A DNA stretch of 28,376 bases, taken from JBBIRM01 sp037441765 (lineage in GTDB: Bacteria; Desulfobacterota; BSN033; UBA1163). The stretch spans positions 1-28,376 of the forward strand of contig JBBIRM010000023.1 of the NCBI GenBank assembly GCA_037441765.1, read 5' to 3'. Below are positions 15,134 through 23,323 of the stretch, piece after piece; the stretch's first letter is position 1; each line of letters begins with the position of its first letter. The notes under the pieces are model-generated. The model was not told where the DNA came from. It made no database searches and saw only the letters and a program-made list of their open reading frames with translations. The translations under genes were made by a program, and so were the position numbers.

Positions 15134-17440
15134 TTAATGGATGACTGAATCCACTGGAACCTTCGTTGGATAAGTTCCAATCAGGGTTGGAAGTCCAACA
15201 GGTTCTTTTGGTTTCCAACCAATCTGGGTTAAGTAAGCCTTTACCTCTTTTTTATAAACGAGAGGGATATCTGCATCCCTTCTCACATAAAGCGGAAGAT
15301 CCTCCGGCAGGCCACCTCCCATATACTTCTTGTAGAGGGAGATATAATGGTTCAACTTGATCGCCCTTCCTTGAGGTGTGTCATTCTTTCGGATGCAGAG
15401 TTTTGGAATCATCACCATGGCCTTCTCTTTCGTCTCACAGACATAGGCAAGGTGCTCGGGTGAAGGTTCACCTGTTTCCACAATCTGCTTCTTTCGGGCA
15501 TCCATCACCTTCCATTCATCCTCTTCTTTTCTTGAGAGATAGAGCCTTCGGTACTTAGAAGAATGTGGACCAAAGACTACCGGTACACCCAATCGGTTAA
15601 ACCCTGTCGCAATGGCTGAAGCCTTCTGAGAATAGACTCCCCATGCAACACCACAGGCACCGACGCGGTTTAGAACATAGTCAGCCATCACTTCATAGTT
15701 TGCTCTCAAGGGAAGTGCGGCAAATATGTTGGCGATTTTGATGGCTGCCCCAGAGATGTGACTATTTGCCACACATGAACCCACATTGACAACACCTCCT
15801 GCATCGAATTCAGGAGGATACTTCTCATAGATCGTTTTACCATCGGCATCCTTCCACATCCCGACTGCCATAGCAGTACAGCCTGAGACAACCACGATAT
15901 ATTTTCGGCGGGCAAATTCATCCACGATTTCCGCAAGGTCACGTATATCAGGGTATGCTGAACAACCAACCAATGCCACCACTCCAGGGATAGTGCCTAA
16001 GGTGATCGGGGCGCCCACGGTTCTGATCTCGGTATCCATGATCGGGCCACGTCCTGCCCTTACCTTATAAGTCTCTTTGCTTGCCCCAACCTGCATAATC
16101 TTTAGAATTGGAATGTCCCTTGGACATTCCTCTTCACATTTACCACAGCCAATGCAGTAATTGAAAAGTTCTCTAATCACCTCATAATTTCCTTTGGCGA
16201 CTTCGCTAACCCCTTGACCAATATCGAAAAGATTCGGGCAAGCGGTTTCACACATTCCACAGAGGCTACATTTTTTAGAAAGTTCCTGAGCCTCCTGTTC
16301 TGTTAGCCACTCTTTCCTCCTTTGAGGGGCAATGGCCATCGCCACTTTGACCGCTACCTCTGCGGCTTTTTTGGGCTCCAGGATGGCAAAATGCTTCTTT
16401 TCCTCAACCATCTTCTTAATGATCTCGTCGGTATTCATCTCAGTTGCATCTTCCAAACCATACATGACCTTATCCAGGGTGGCAATGAGGGCAGAGCCAG
16501 CCTTGGTTGCCTCTATTGGCATATCAGTTCTGATGCACTGCTCATCGGTCATGATCACATCCGCTATGCCACTCCTCACGTAAAATAGCTGTCTTGAATA
16601 AGGACCGATAACCTTTGCCTTATCCGAGTATCGAGTAGTCTCTAAGGCGGTACAGCAGATCCCGCATACCTCCACCTGGTCATAAAGGTTGTTCTCCTGA
16701 AGATAATCAATGACCACTGATGAAGTAGCAGGATTATGTCCGATAAAGCAGATAATGGGTTTTGTCTTATCGACCGAATTCCATCCGAGGTCCACCAGGG
16801 GGGTGTTTGCAACAGAAGTGGGATAATTAAGCCCCACAATCTGAGCGATATCTGCTACTTCCATCCCTACATGATCGAGCATCCCTGCATGAAGTGCCTT
16901 CGATTCAAAATCAAGTGGATTCCCCTCCTGTCCAAATGCAGTAGAGTCAAGAAGATGAGCGATCTCTTTATATATATACTCAATCGCTATTTTGAGATCC
17001 CCAAGGGTCTCTGGTTTTAGGCCAAGGACTGTCCTGATATTGGGTGCTTCAACATCAACCGAAGTACCAAGGTTAATCTTTTTATCTGGTCCATGTTTCT
17101 CAATCAATACCTCAAGAATATGGGCTGCATGAGAGGTATGGGCTGAAGCACCCATTAAACAGAAAAGGAGCATCCATCTGCCCTGTTGAGTGGCAATGTC
17201 TATACCACAACCACCCCTGCGGTCTTCTGTAAGATCACATTTCCCATAGGTACAGAAACAACAGAGGTCACAGAACGGAGCATACCAGGGTTTATAGGTT
17301 TGAAGGAGTTTCATATCCCAGTTTCTGAGATCAGCGATCTCAGGCATGGGGGTATGGCCAATAGGCTCCCATGGAATCTCAGCCTTTATTTTATGATAGA
17401 TTTCTTCTAACTTTTTATTAATCTCTTTTAATTCTGGCAT
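15134..17440 (-). CDS. cdhA: CO dehydrogenase alpha subunit, archaeal ACDS type (CdhA)
   Basis: A 768-aa Ni-Fe-S CO dehydrogenase that interconverts CO2 and CO. The N-terminal cluster region holds C57, C60, C61, C63, C68 and C78 (CDLCCFCTYGKCDL...GGCGID). In the middle are two ferredoxin-type motifs, KKCSLCGMCETACP and NYCIGCGKCEEECP, which mark the archaeal CdhA rather than the bacterial CooS/AcsA type (about 630-670 aa, no such insert). Later Cys include GCSAYPD, VVVSGCTAM, VNVGSCVANSHI and the GACGVAWG region, which should complete the C-cluster. An AGGAGG lies 9 bases before the ATG, inside the end of cdhD, which it overlaps by 13 bases. The internal ferredoxin domains give a route for electrons to an external partner. 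Confidence 0.94.
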   Translation of the reverse strand: MPELKEINKKLEEIYHKIKAEIPWEPIGHTPMPEIADLRNWDMKLLQTYKPWYAPFCDLCCFCTYGKCDLTEDRRGGCGIDIATQQGRWMLLFCLMGASAHTSHAAHILEVLIEKHGPDKKINLGTSVDVEAPNIRTVLGLKPETLGDLKIAIEYIYKEIAHLLDSTAFGQEGNPLDFESKALHAGMLDHVGMEVADIAQIVGLNYPTSVANTPLVDLGWNSVDKTKPIICFIGHNPATSSVVIDYLQENNLYDQVEVCGICCTALETTRYSDKAKVIGPYSRQLFYVRSGIADVIMTDEQCIRTDMPIEATKAGSALIATLDKVMYGLEDATEMNTDEIIKKMVEEKKHFAILEPKKAAEVAVKVAMAIAPQRRKEWLTEQEAQELSKKCSLCGMCETACPNLFDIGQGVSEVAKGNYEVIRELFNYCIGCGKCEEECPRDIPILKIMQVGASKETYKVRAGRGPIMDTEIRTVGAPITLGTIPGVVALVGCSAYPDIRDLAEIVDEFARRKYIVVVSGCTAMAVGMWKDADGKTIYEKYPPEFDAGGVVNVGSCVANSHISGAAIKIANIFAALPLRANYEVMADYVLNRVGACGVAWGVYSQKASAIATGFNRLGVPVVFGPHSSKYRRLYLSRKEEDEWKVMDARKKQIVETGEPSPEHLAYVCETKEKAMVMIPKLCIRKNDTPQGRAIKLNHYISLYKKYMGGGLPEDLPLYVRRDADIPLVYKKEVKAYLTQIGWKPKEPVGLPTLIGTYPTKVPVDSVIH

Positions 17441-18348
17441 GTTCCATTTCCTCCTATGGTTTCTTTAACCAATTTAAGTGTTTCAGGATGTTTTAGGACA
17501 AGGATATTTGCACCAGCGAGGTAAAGTGAGAGGGCAGTAATCCCCTCCCAGAGCAATCCCTGGGTTTTATTCTCTTTAGCCTGTTTTGTTTTCCAGCACT
17601 CATCTCCAAGGTTGGCAATGATGGGCATCATAGTCATACTATCCTTGGTGATGATCCCAATCTGTTTCACCCTCTCAATAAGGGAGAAACTATATTCGAT
17701 GCCATAGCCAAGTGCTGAGGAGAGCGGATCGATCACAACCCTTTCAGGAGGTAGAAATTTACAGAGTTTTACATTTAATTCCTTTAGAAGGTTGATATCA
17801 AGTGGACTCTGGGCAATCGCCACGTGTCCATGGTCCAGGATTGCTTTGCCTACTACCTCAAAATTCTCTTTCTGAACCGGACCGATCAAAAGATTATCTC
17901 CCGAACATACTTGGGCAACTTTTGGCAAAACCTCGGCATCCTTTTTCTCATCTCCAGAACCATATACGATCAATGGTTTCTTAATCTCATTGACCATCTG
18001 TTTAACCAGTTGAGCCGCCTCATCAGCAGGGACGTCCTTTTCAGCAGGGTCAGTGCTCAGGAGTGTTAGGCAGATCGCATCCACCCCAAACCCTTCGCAC
18101 TTTTTTGCCCATTTGATTGGGTCAGAAATTACATCTCCAAATGGTTCATAAAGGTGAGGGGTTTTTTCCGTAGGCTCCATGTCGAGCACTTCTAAGGCAA
18201 ATTTTGGTGGATTGGGGAGGCTACCTTCATCGAAGAAATGAAGGGGTAAAATATTCTCCCCTCCAATCTTTAAGGTTTTCTCCCCCTTGCCGATTGTAAT
18301 TTCCCTTATAACTCCTTTATATGCCTCTCTTGGTTCTTTATATTCCAT
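17428..18348 (-). CDS. acsD: Corrinoid iron-sulfur protein small subunit (AcsD/CdhD)
   Basis: A 306-aa TIM-barrel subunit that pairs with AcsC to hold the corrinoid and dock the methyltransferase. FALEVLDMEPTEKTPHL at about residues 50-66, CLTLLSTDPAEKDVPADEAA at about 93-112, and PLIVYGSGDEKKDAEVLP at about 124-141 are family hallmarks, as is VVIDPLSSALGYGIEYSFS near residue 212. The length is that of bacterial AcsD; archaeal CdhD is often longer. An AGGAGG lies 5 bases before the ATG. Its last 13 bases overlap cdhA and contain the cdhA ribosome site, so the two are translationally coupled. Confidence 0.92.
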   Translation of the reverse strand: MEYKEPREAYKGVIREITIGKGEKTLKIGGENILPLHFFDEGSLPNPPKFALEVLDMEPTEKTPHLYEPFGDVISDPIKWAKKCEGFGVDAICLTLLSTDPAEKDVPADEAAQLVKQMVNEIKKPLIVYGSGDEKKDAEVLPKVAQVCSGDNLLIGPVQKENFEVVGKAILDHGHVAIAQSPLDINLLKELNVKLCKFLPPERVVIDPLSSALGYGIEYSFSLIERVKQIGIITKDSMTMMPIIANLGDECWKTKQAKENKTQGLLWEGITALSLYLAGANILVLKHPETLKLVKETIGGNGTCQN

Positions 18349-18415
18349 TTTGACCTCCTAATTAAATTATTAAACATAAAAGTTAGATTTCAATATTGAG
18401 AAAAAATTTATTTCT

Positions 18416-19303
18416 TCAGACTTCAAGCCATGCATCAGAGTAGAGAGTTTGGGCCATCAGTACCCTTGCAGTCTTCACATAGGCAACCTCCTTTTGAGAA
18501 AGCGGTGAAAGGTCGATCTCTTCCCCATCCATGGTCCGATAGATAAGGTCAGTGATCTCGGGGTTTTCCCCACGCACAAATGCCATCAGCTCTTCGTCGA
18601 GGGGGTCTGCGATGGCTGAATAGAGTCCATATCTGTTGAGCATAACAAGGTATGTGCGGTTAAGAATCGGCCTCAAGTGTGCAGGGACGCCATTGGATAC
18701 ATTGGAAAGCCCGACGGTCGATTTAACACCCGGAAGGACATCTTGAAGAATCTTGATGAATTCAAGATTTCCAACCGCAATCCTTTGACCTTCTCCTGCA
18801 GTGCTCACGGGGAGGATGATTGGATCTACCCAGATATCTTCATTCGGTATCCCCAATTCATTGGCGTAAGAGACCGTCTCCATAATGCTCTCGATCTTCG
18901 ATTCAACCTCTGGAGGCATCCCTTTATCGGTCATGACCGATATTACCACATCACAGTTATATTTTTTTGCCAGAGGGAGCATCTGTGTCTTGGAATCGGT
19001 CTTCCCGGAGGCAGAGTTGAGAAGAGGTCTTTTCTTACAGTATTTAAGCCCTGCCTCCATTGCTACAGGGTTCATGGTATCGATGGAGAGGGGTAGGTCA
19101 ACAACCTCCTGGACACAGTTAACCAGCCATTTCATCGTCTCCTCGGTATCTTTCTTCATCGGTCCGACATTTAGATCAATATAATTTGCCCCATTCTGCG
19201 CCTGTTCCTTAGCAAGCGACTGGATTACCTGAGCATTTCTCTCCCTAATCGCAGTGGAAACATCTTTTGCAATGACATGAATATTTTCGCCTATGATGAT
19301 CAT
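18416..19303 (-). CDS. acsE: 5-methyl-THF:corrinoid/iron-sulfur protein methyltransferase (AcsE)
   Basis: A 295-aa pterin-binding TIM-barrel methyltransferase that moves the methyl group from methyl-THF to the Co(I) corrinoid of AcsCD. Visible motifs are IIIGENIHVIAK at the start, NGANYIDLNVGPMKKDTEET at about residues 38-57, LSIDTMNPVAMEAGL, WVDPIILPVSTAGEGQ, and STVGLSNVSNGVP around residue 195, the segment that holds the conserved pterin-binding Asn. It is about 30 residues longer than the Moorella enzyme, the extra lying at the C-terminus. An AGGAGG precedes the ATG by 7 bases, and the start overlaps the previous gene's stop as ATGA. A 67-base gap follows before acsD. Confidence 0.93.
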   Translation of the reverse strand: MIIIGENIHVIAKDVSTAIRERNAQVIQSLAKEQAQNGANYIDLNVGPMKKDTEETMKWLVNCVQEVVDLPLSIDTMNPVAMEAGLKYCKKRPLLNSASGKTDSKTQMLPLAKKYNCDVVISVMTDKGMPPEVESKIESIMETVSYANELGIPNEDIWVDPIILPVSTAGEGQRIAVGNLEFIKILQDVLPGVKSTVGLSNVSNGVPAHLRPILNRTYLVMLNRYGLYSAIADPLDEELMAFVRGENPEITDLIYRTMDGEEIDLSPLSQKEVAYVKTARVLMAQTLYSDAWLEV

Positions 19304-19980
19304 AACTTATCCTCCTGTTGATTTATTTTCTCTCCCATTTTTTGCTTTCCAACAAAGGCCCCCACAGGACAAATCTTTATTAATTCCATTAGGTCTTTAC
19401 ATTCAGACTCTCCGATGGGTTCATTGTTGAAGGTCGTTATATACCTTTGAAAACCCCGATAGGCAAAACCAATTGCCCCCAGATCGAATTTCTCCTGACA
19501 TAGCCAGATACACTTCCCGCAGAGAACACATTTATTCGGATCATAAGTAAAAACCTGACTGGTTTCATCGATTGGTAAATCCCTTAAGAATTTTTTAAAT
19601 CTCTTTGTTTTTAATTTGACACCCAAGTGCCTGGCAATTCGTTGTAATTCACAGGATCCACTCTTGAGGCAATGACCACAATCTACCGGATGGTTACTTA
19701 AGATCAGTTCAAAGGCAGTTCGGGAAAGCCTTATGGCCTTTTCCCCCTTTGTGTTTACAACCATCCCTTCTTTCACTTTTTTTGTGCAGGCAGTAACAGG
19801 GGTTTCTTCCCCTTCTACCTCCACAAAACAGAGTCTGCATCCCCCAAAGGGTTCCTTTCTTTCTTTTAAAGCGCAGAGGTTGGGGATATAAATACCTTGG
19901 TCCAGGGCAACCCAAAGTAAGATTTCCCCTTCAAAACATTCAACCCCTTTACCATCGATAAAAATTTGTATTTTTTTCAT
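19300..19980 (-). CDS. HoxU/NuoG-N-terminal-like iron-sulfur protein
   Basis: A 226-aa protein equal to the N-terminal cluster-bearing part of NuoG, without the molybdopterin-like domain, so it matches HoxU in size. It has a [2Fe-2S] site at C36/C48/C51/C65, the His-Cys [4Fe-4S] motif H97/C101/C104/C110 (HPVDCGHCLKSGSC), and a NuoG N4-like [4Fe-4S] site C151/C154/C157 with C204 (KICPVGAF) as the distant fourth ligand. Such proteins wire NuoE/NuoF flavin modules to a catalytic subunit. Here nuoE and nuoF lie five genes downstream in the same operon, so the three probably form one diaphorase. ATG 19980 is the only possible start, as an in-frame TGA lies four codons upstream; the ribosome site is weak. 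Confidence 0.82.
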   Translation of the reverse strand: MKKIQIFIDGKGVECFEGEILLWVALDQGIYIPNLCALKERKEPFGGCRLCFVEVEGEETPVTACTKKVKEGMVVNTKGEKAIRLSRTAFELILSNHPVDCGHCLKSGSCELQRIARHLGVKLKTKRFKKFLRDLPIDETSQVFTYDPNKCVLCGKCIWLCQEKFDLGAIGFAYRGFQRYITTFNNEPIGESECKDLMELIKICPVGAFVGKQKMGEKINQQEDKL

Positions 19981-20064
19981 CCCATAGATTCAAAGACTTA
20001 TAATTTATCTTAATATCCTTCATTTTGTATTTAAGGGTTTCAACCACTTTACCAGCCCTATTTA

Positions 20065-20952
20065 TCAACTGATTCCAGCATGGACTTTGGCTGCCTTAAC
20101 CGTATTCATCATTAACATCGTAATGGTCATGGGTCCCACCCCACCTGGAACAGGAGTGATCATACTTGCCTTCTCTTTTACAGCATCAAAATCAACATCC
20201 CCACAGAGTTTTGCCTTTCCATCAGGTGTCATTCCAATTCTGTTCACTCCTACATCGATCACCACTGCCCCTTCCTTGACCATATCTGCGGTAATGGCCT
20301 TTGGCTTTCCTGCTGCGACAATAAGGATATCTGCCCTCTTTGTATGGAAGGCCATATCTCGGGTTCCAGTATGGCAGATCGTCACAGTCGCATTGGCTCC
20401 TTTTTGTTTCTGAAGAAGGATATTGGCAATAGGTTTTCCAACAATATTAGATCTCCCGACTACCACTACTTCTGCCCCATCGATCTTCACCCCACTTCGG
20501 ATAAGAAGTTGCTGAATTCCTGCAGGGGTGCAAGGGAGGTAGTCCGCTTCACCAATCATCAATTTCCCAACATTTACAGGATGAAAACCATCTACATCCT
20601 TTTTTGGATCGATCGCATAAAGGATTTTGGTTTCATTGATATGCTTTGGCAAAGGAAGCTGGACTAAAATTCCATGGATTTTGGGGTCTTTATTATATTT
20701 GTCGATTAGTTTTAACAACTCCTCTTCTGAAATGGTGTCGGGTTGGTTGTCCTGGACGGAGTAAAATCCCAACTCCTTGGAGGTCTTCTGTTTTGCGGTA
20801 ACATAGCTTACTGATGCAGGGTTTTCACCTACAAGGATGGTGACAAGACCAGGCACAAGATTATACTTTTCCTTTAACAGGGCGGTTTCCTGCTTCAGTT
20901 CCTCCCGAATCTGCTTGGCAATTTCATTGCCGTTTATCAATTTTGCAGTCAT
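20065..20952 (-). CDS. folD: Methylene-THF dehydrogenase / methenyl-THF cyclohydrolase (FolD)
   Basis: A 295-aa bifunctional enzyme that converts formyl-THF to methenyl- and then methylene-THF in the methyl branch. Catalytic Y50 and K54 are in SYVTAKQKTSKELGF, ILVQLPLPKHI is at about residues 96-106, DVDGFHPVN follows, and the Rossmann signature VVVGRSNIVGKP is at about 165-176. DVDFDAVKEKA and TPVPGGVGPMT close the protein. I chose ATG 20952 (MTAKLING) with AGGAGG 6 bases upstream; the longer start at 21000 falls within an intergenic hairpin. It lies downstream of fhs across a terminator-like stem-loop. Cofactor preference, NAD or NADP, cannot be told by eye. Confidence 0.94.
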   Translation of the reverse strand: MTAKLINGNEIAKQIREELKQETALLKEKYNLVPGLVTILVGENPASVSYVTAKQKTSKELGFYSVQDNQPDTISEEELLKLIDKYNKDPKIHGILVQLPLPKHINETKILYAIDPKKDVDGFHPVNVGKLMIGEADYLPCTPAGIQQLLIRSGVKIDGAEVVVVGRSNIVGKPIANILLQKQKGANATVTICHTGTRDMAFHTKRADILIVAAGKPKAITADMVKEGAVVIDVGVNRIGMTPDGKAKLCGDVDFDAVKEKASMITPVPGGVGPMTITMLMMNTVKAAKVHAGIS

Positions 20953-20976
20953 TTTCCCCCTCCTTCTTAATAGAGT

Positions 20977-21019
20977 AAAAACCTCTACCCATTCTTTCAA
21001 TAATGGAATGGGTAGAGGT
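20977..21019 (-). terminator. Strong terminator/attenuator-like hairpin between fhs and folD
   Basis: ACCTCTACCCATTC (20981-20994) and GAATGGGTAGAGGT (21006-21019) form a perfect 14-bp stem with an 11-base loop. On the minus strand the stem runs into five T (20981 to 20977), so it reads as an intrinsic terminator about 10 bases after the fhs stop and just before the folD ribosome site. Partial termination, or protection of the fhs message, would set the ratio of fhs to the rest of the operon. A processing site is the alternative. Confidence 0.65.
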
Positions 21020-21028
21020 AATATCTGT

Positions 21029-22816
21029 TTAGAAGAGTCCTGTTACTTTACCAGTATTTACATCCACATCCACTCTTCTAAAGGCAGGATCAGAAGAAGT
21101 TCCAGGCATTAGGCTGATGGTTCCTGTGCAGGGACATAGAAATTTTGCGCCTGCAAAGATCAACACATCTCGCACAGGAAGTATCCACCCCTTGGGTACC
21201 CCTTTAATTGTTGGATCATGAGTGAGACTGAGATGGGTCTTTACCATCATGGTCATAAAGTCTTTGAGATTGGGGTCAGCTTCAAAACGCTTAGCCTTTG
21301 CCTCAGCATCTGGGGTCCAGGAAACGCCATCGGCACCATAAACCTCTTTGGCAATGATTTCAACTCGTTGTCTGAGAGGCATTTCGAGTGGATATAGAAA
21401 TTTGAGATTGGGTTTATCTTTGCATGCATCCAAGACTACATCCGTTAGTTCAAGAGCACCATCCCCACCCTTGAGCCAGTGTTCTGAAATGGCGCAACGA
21501 GCTCCTGCCTGTTCCGCATACCTTCTGACCATTGCAATCTCATCTTTTGTATCTGTATGGAATGTATTGATGCAGACTACAGGACTAATACCTGATTTTT
21601 TTATAATCCCAATATGGTGAGTCATATTGGCAATTCCCTTTTCAAGTAAACTTAAATTTTCCTGTGTATATGAGGGATCAAGTGGAAGACCGGCAACAAC
21701 CTTAGGCCCACCACCGTGCATCTTTAAAGCTCTGATTGTAGTTGTAAGGACTGAAACGTTAGGAACAAGACCACTTAACCGACATTTGACATTCCAGAAT
21801 TTCTCAAAGCCAATATCGGCTCCAAATCCGCTTTCGGTCACATGATAGTCAAACATCTTTAAACCGAGACGATCAGCAATGATGGACGACTGACCCACAG
21901 CGATGTTGGCAAACGGACCAGCATGAACCATACAAGGCTGGTATTCCGTAGTCCACATCAATGTTGGGTTAATGGTGTTTCTCATCCAGGCACACATTGC
22001 ACCTGCTACCTCAAGGTCTGTTGTCGTAACAGGATTCCCTTTCTTATCATAGGCTACAACAATTTTCCCAAGTCTTTCACGAAGGTCTTTCAAATCCCTT
22101 ACAATTGAGAGGATGGCCATGAGTTCCGAACTAACTGTAATGCCGAATTTGGATTGCATCATGTAGCCATCCATCCTGCCCCCAATACCGATAATGATAT
22201 TCCTCAGAGCCTGAGCACAGAAATCAATAACCCAACCCATCTCAACATTTGTTGGGTCAATGTCGAGACGCCTAAGATTTCGTTTTGCCAGTTCTGCGTC
22301 ATCATAATTTCTCTCATGTTGCATCCGTGCCGTTAATGCTACCATGGCCAGGTTGTGAGCATTGGTAATGGCATCAATATCCCCTGTAAGACCAAGTGAG
22401 AACTCTGTCATGGGAATGAGAAGTGCCTTTCCACCACCTGCTGCCGTTCCTTTAATATTCATGGTGGGCCCCCCTGAAGGCTGACGGATGCATCCCCCGA
22501 CATTCTTCCCCCTTTTTCCGAGTCCTTGCATTAGGCCCATGGTGGTTGTAGTTTTCCCTTCCCCAAGGGGAGTAGGTGTGATGGCTGTGACTTCAATATA
22601 TTTTCCATCAGGTTTGTCCTTCAGACGCTCCACGATTTTCATAAAATCAAGTCTACATAATCGCCCATAGGGAATAACCTCATCTTTCTTAAGGGTTAAC
22701 TTCTCTTGTGCCTCTTCAATTGTAGGCATGGTTTCTTCAGCAATGTCTGCAATCTGCCAATCTGGAAGTTTTCTTGGATCTGCCTCCATATACTTTTTTG
22801 AGATCGTAAATGGCAT
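21029..22816 (-). CDS. fhs: Formate-tetrahydrofolate ligase (Fhs)
   Basis: A 595-aa ATP-dependent ligase that makes 10-formyl-THF, the entry step of the methyl branch. The P-loop TPLGEGKTTTTMG starts at residue 82, QPSGGPTMNIKGTAAGGG follows at about 112-129, and FSLGLTGDIDAITNAHNL at about 139-156 is strongly conserved. The C-terminus has TGTISLMPGTSSDPAF, also typical. It is about 35 residues longer than the usual 555-560 aa, mainly from an N-terminal extension. A GGGGGAG lies 8 bases before the ATG. As first gene of the operon it has a leader of about 190 nt from the predicted promoter. A terminator-like hairpin follows it. Confidence 0.95.
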   Translation of the reverse strand: MPFTISKKYMEADPRKLPDWQIADIAEETMPTIEEAQEKLTLKKDEVIPYGRLCRLDFMKIVERLKDKPDGKYIEVTAITPTPLGEGKTTTTMGLMQGLGKRGKNVGGCIRQPSGGPTMNIKGTAAGGGKALLIPMTEFSLGLTGDIDAITNAHNLAMVALTARMQHERNYDDAELAKRNLRRLDIDPTNVEMGWVIDFCAQALRNIIIGIGGRMDGYMMQSKFGITVSSELMAILSIVRDLKDLRERLGKIVVAYDKKGNPVTTTDLEVAGAMCAWMRNTINPTLMWTTEYQPCMVHAGPFANIAVGQSSIIADRLGLKMFDYHVTESGFGADIGFEKFWNVKCRLSGLVPNVSVLTTTIRALKMHGGGPKVVAGLPLDPSYTQENLSLLEKGIANMTHHIGIIKKSGISPVVCINTFHTDTKDEIAMVRRYAEQAGARCAISEHWLKGGDGALELTDVVLDACKDKPNLKFLYPLEMPLRQRVEIIAKEVYGADGVSWTPDAEAKAKRFEADPNLKDFMTMMVKTHLSLTHDPTIKGVPKGWILPVRDVLIFAGAKFLCPCTGTISLMPGTSSDPAFRRVDVDVNTGKVTGLF

Positions 22817-22848
22817 ATTTTTTACTCCCCCTTTCTTTTTTGTTTAAT

Positions 22849-22903
22849 TTTGAATTTTCAATTAATCTTGAATTTTAAATCTTGAACCTTGAATCTTGAA
22901 TTT
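22849..22903. repeat. Degenerate CTTGAAT short-period repeat
   Basis: The motif TTGAA recurs at 7- to 14-base spacing (TCTTGAATTTTA, TCTTGAACC, TTGAATC, TTGAATTTT). It lies in the fhs leader, 30-85 bases upstream of the ATG. It resembles the low-complexity TTCAAG repeats found between genes in many environmental genomes. Function, if any, is unknown. Confidence 0.55.
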
Positions 22904-22985
22904 TTTTTATCCCCCCTTCCTTTATGAATTCAGTTTGGGTATTGCCCCCCCTCTTGTGAAAAAATCATTTAGCATTAATTTTATA

Positions 22986-23001
22986 TGTGACAAGTCTCAC
23001 A
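22986..23001. promoter_or_regulatory. Perfect Crp/Fnr-family palindrome TGTGA-N6-TCACA
   Basis: TGTGA (22986-22990), CAAGTC, TCACA (22997-23001) matches the Crp-family consensus exactly. HcpR-type regulators of anaerobes use nearly the same site. Relative to the minus-strand promoter at 23014-23042 it lies at about +7 to +22, a position that normally means repression of the fhs-CODH/ACS operon. If an alternative start lies further downstream, the same site could serve activation. Confidence 0.6.
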
Positions 23002-23013
23002 ATGTCGATTGGG

Positions 23014-23042
23014 ATACTAAAATAAAGACCCTTTTTTGTCAA
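23014..23042 (-). promoter_or_regulatory. sigma70-like promoter of the fhs-CODH/ACS operon
   Basis: Read on the minus strand, a perfect -35 TTGACA (23042-23037) is followed by exactly 17 bases and TAGTAT (23019-23014, four of six matches). The predicted start is near 23007, giving fhs a leader of about 190 nt. No other minus-strand promoter of similar quality was seen between here and fhs. Confidence 0.6.
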
Positions 23043-23188
23043 GGAAAATTTTTTAAATTTTATATATAATTCAACCTGTTGAAATTTCTAAATTTTTTAA
23101 TATTTAAGACTGAAATTAAAATAAGAACTTCTCCCTTCGATCTCTGAATTAAAAAAACGAGATTAAAAACCATTTATATTATTAAAAA

Positions 23189-23203
23189 CAATGAGTTTCA
23201 TTG
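23189..23203. promoter_or_regulatory. Candidate operator CAATGA-N3-TCATTG
   Basis: A perfect 6-bp inverted repeat with a 3-base spacer. Its right arm is part of TTTCATTGAATTA, which recurs at 23282-23294. An inverted half-site AATGAAAT (23321-23328) is on the other side of the plus-strand promoter. Together they look like a set of sites for one regulator, though AT-rich DNA makes chance matches likely. Confidence 0.3.
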
Positions 23204-23294
23204 AATTAAATCATTGCAATTAACTTATTATTTTAAGTTTTTGGAGTTAGGAGGTCACACAAAGAAGGGAAATGATAATAATTTCATTGAATTA

Positions 23295-23323
23295 TTGACT
23301 TTATTATTATTTTGAATAATAAT
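23295..23323 (+). promoter_or_regulatory. sigma70-like promoter ahead of a small transcript
   Basis: TTGACT (23295-23300) is followed by 17 bases and AATAAT (23318-23323), five of six matches in each box. The promoter sits between the arms of an imperfect inverted repeat, ATTTCATT (23281-23288) and AATGAAAT (23321-23328). The expected start is near 23330. Confidence 0.5.

Noticed and set aside
22849..22903. CRISPR array
   Set aside because: The repeated units are about 7-14 bases and degenerate with no spacers, and no cas genes are present.
23272..23298. Eight-codon leader peptide (ATG at 23272) for attenuation
   Set aside because: There is no regulatory run of one amino-acid codon, and it precedes the predicted promoter of the small transcript.
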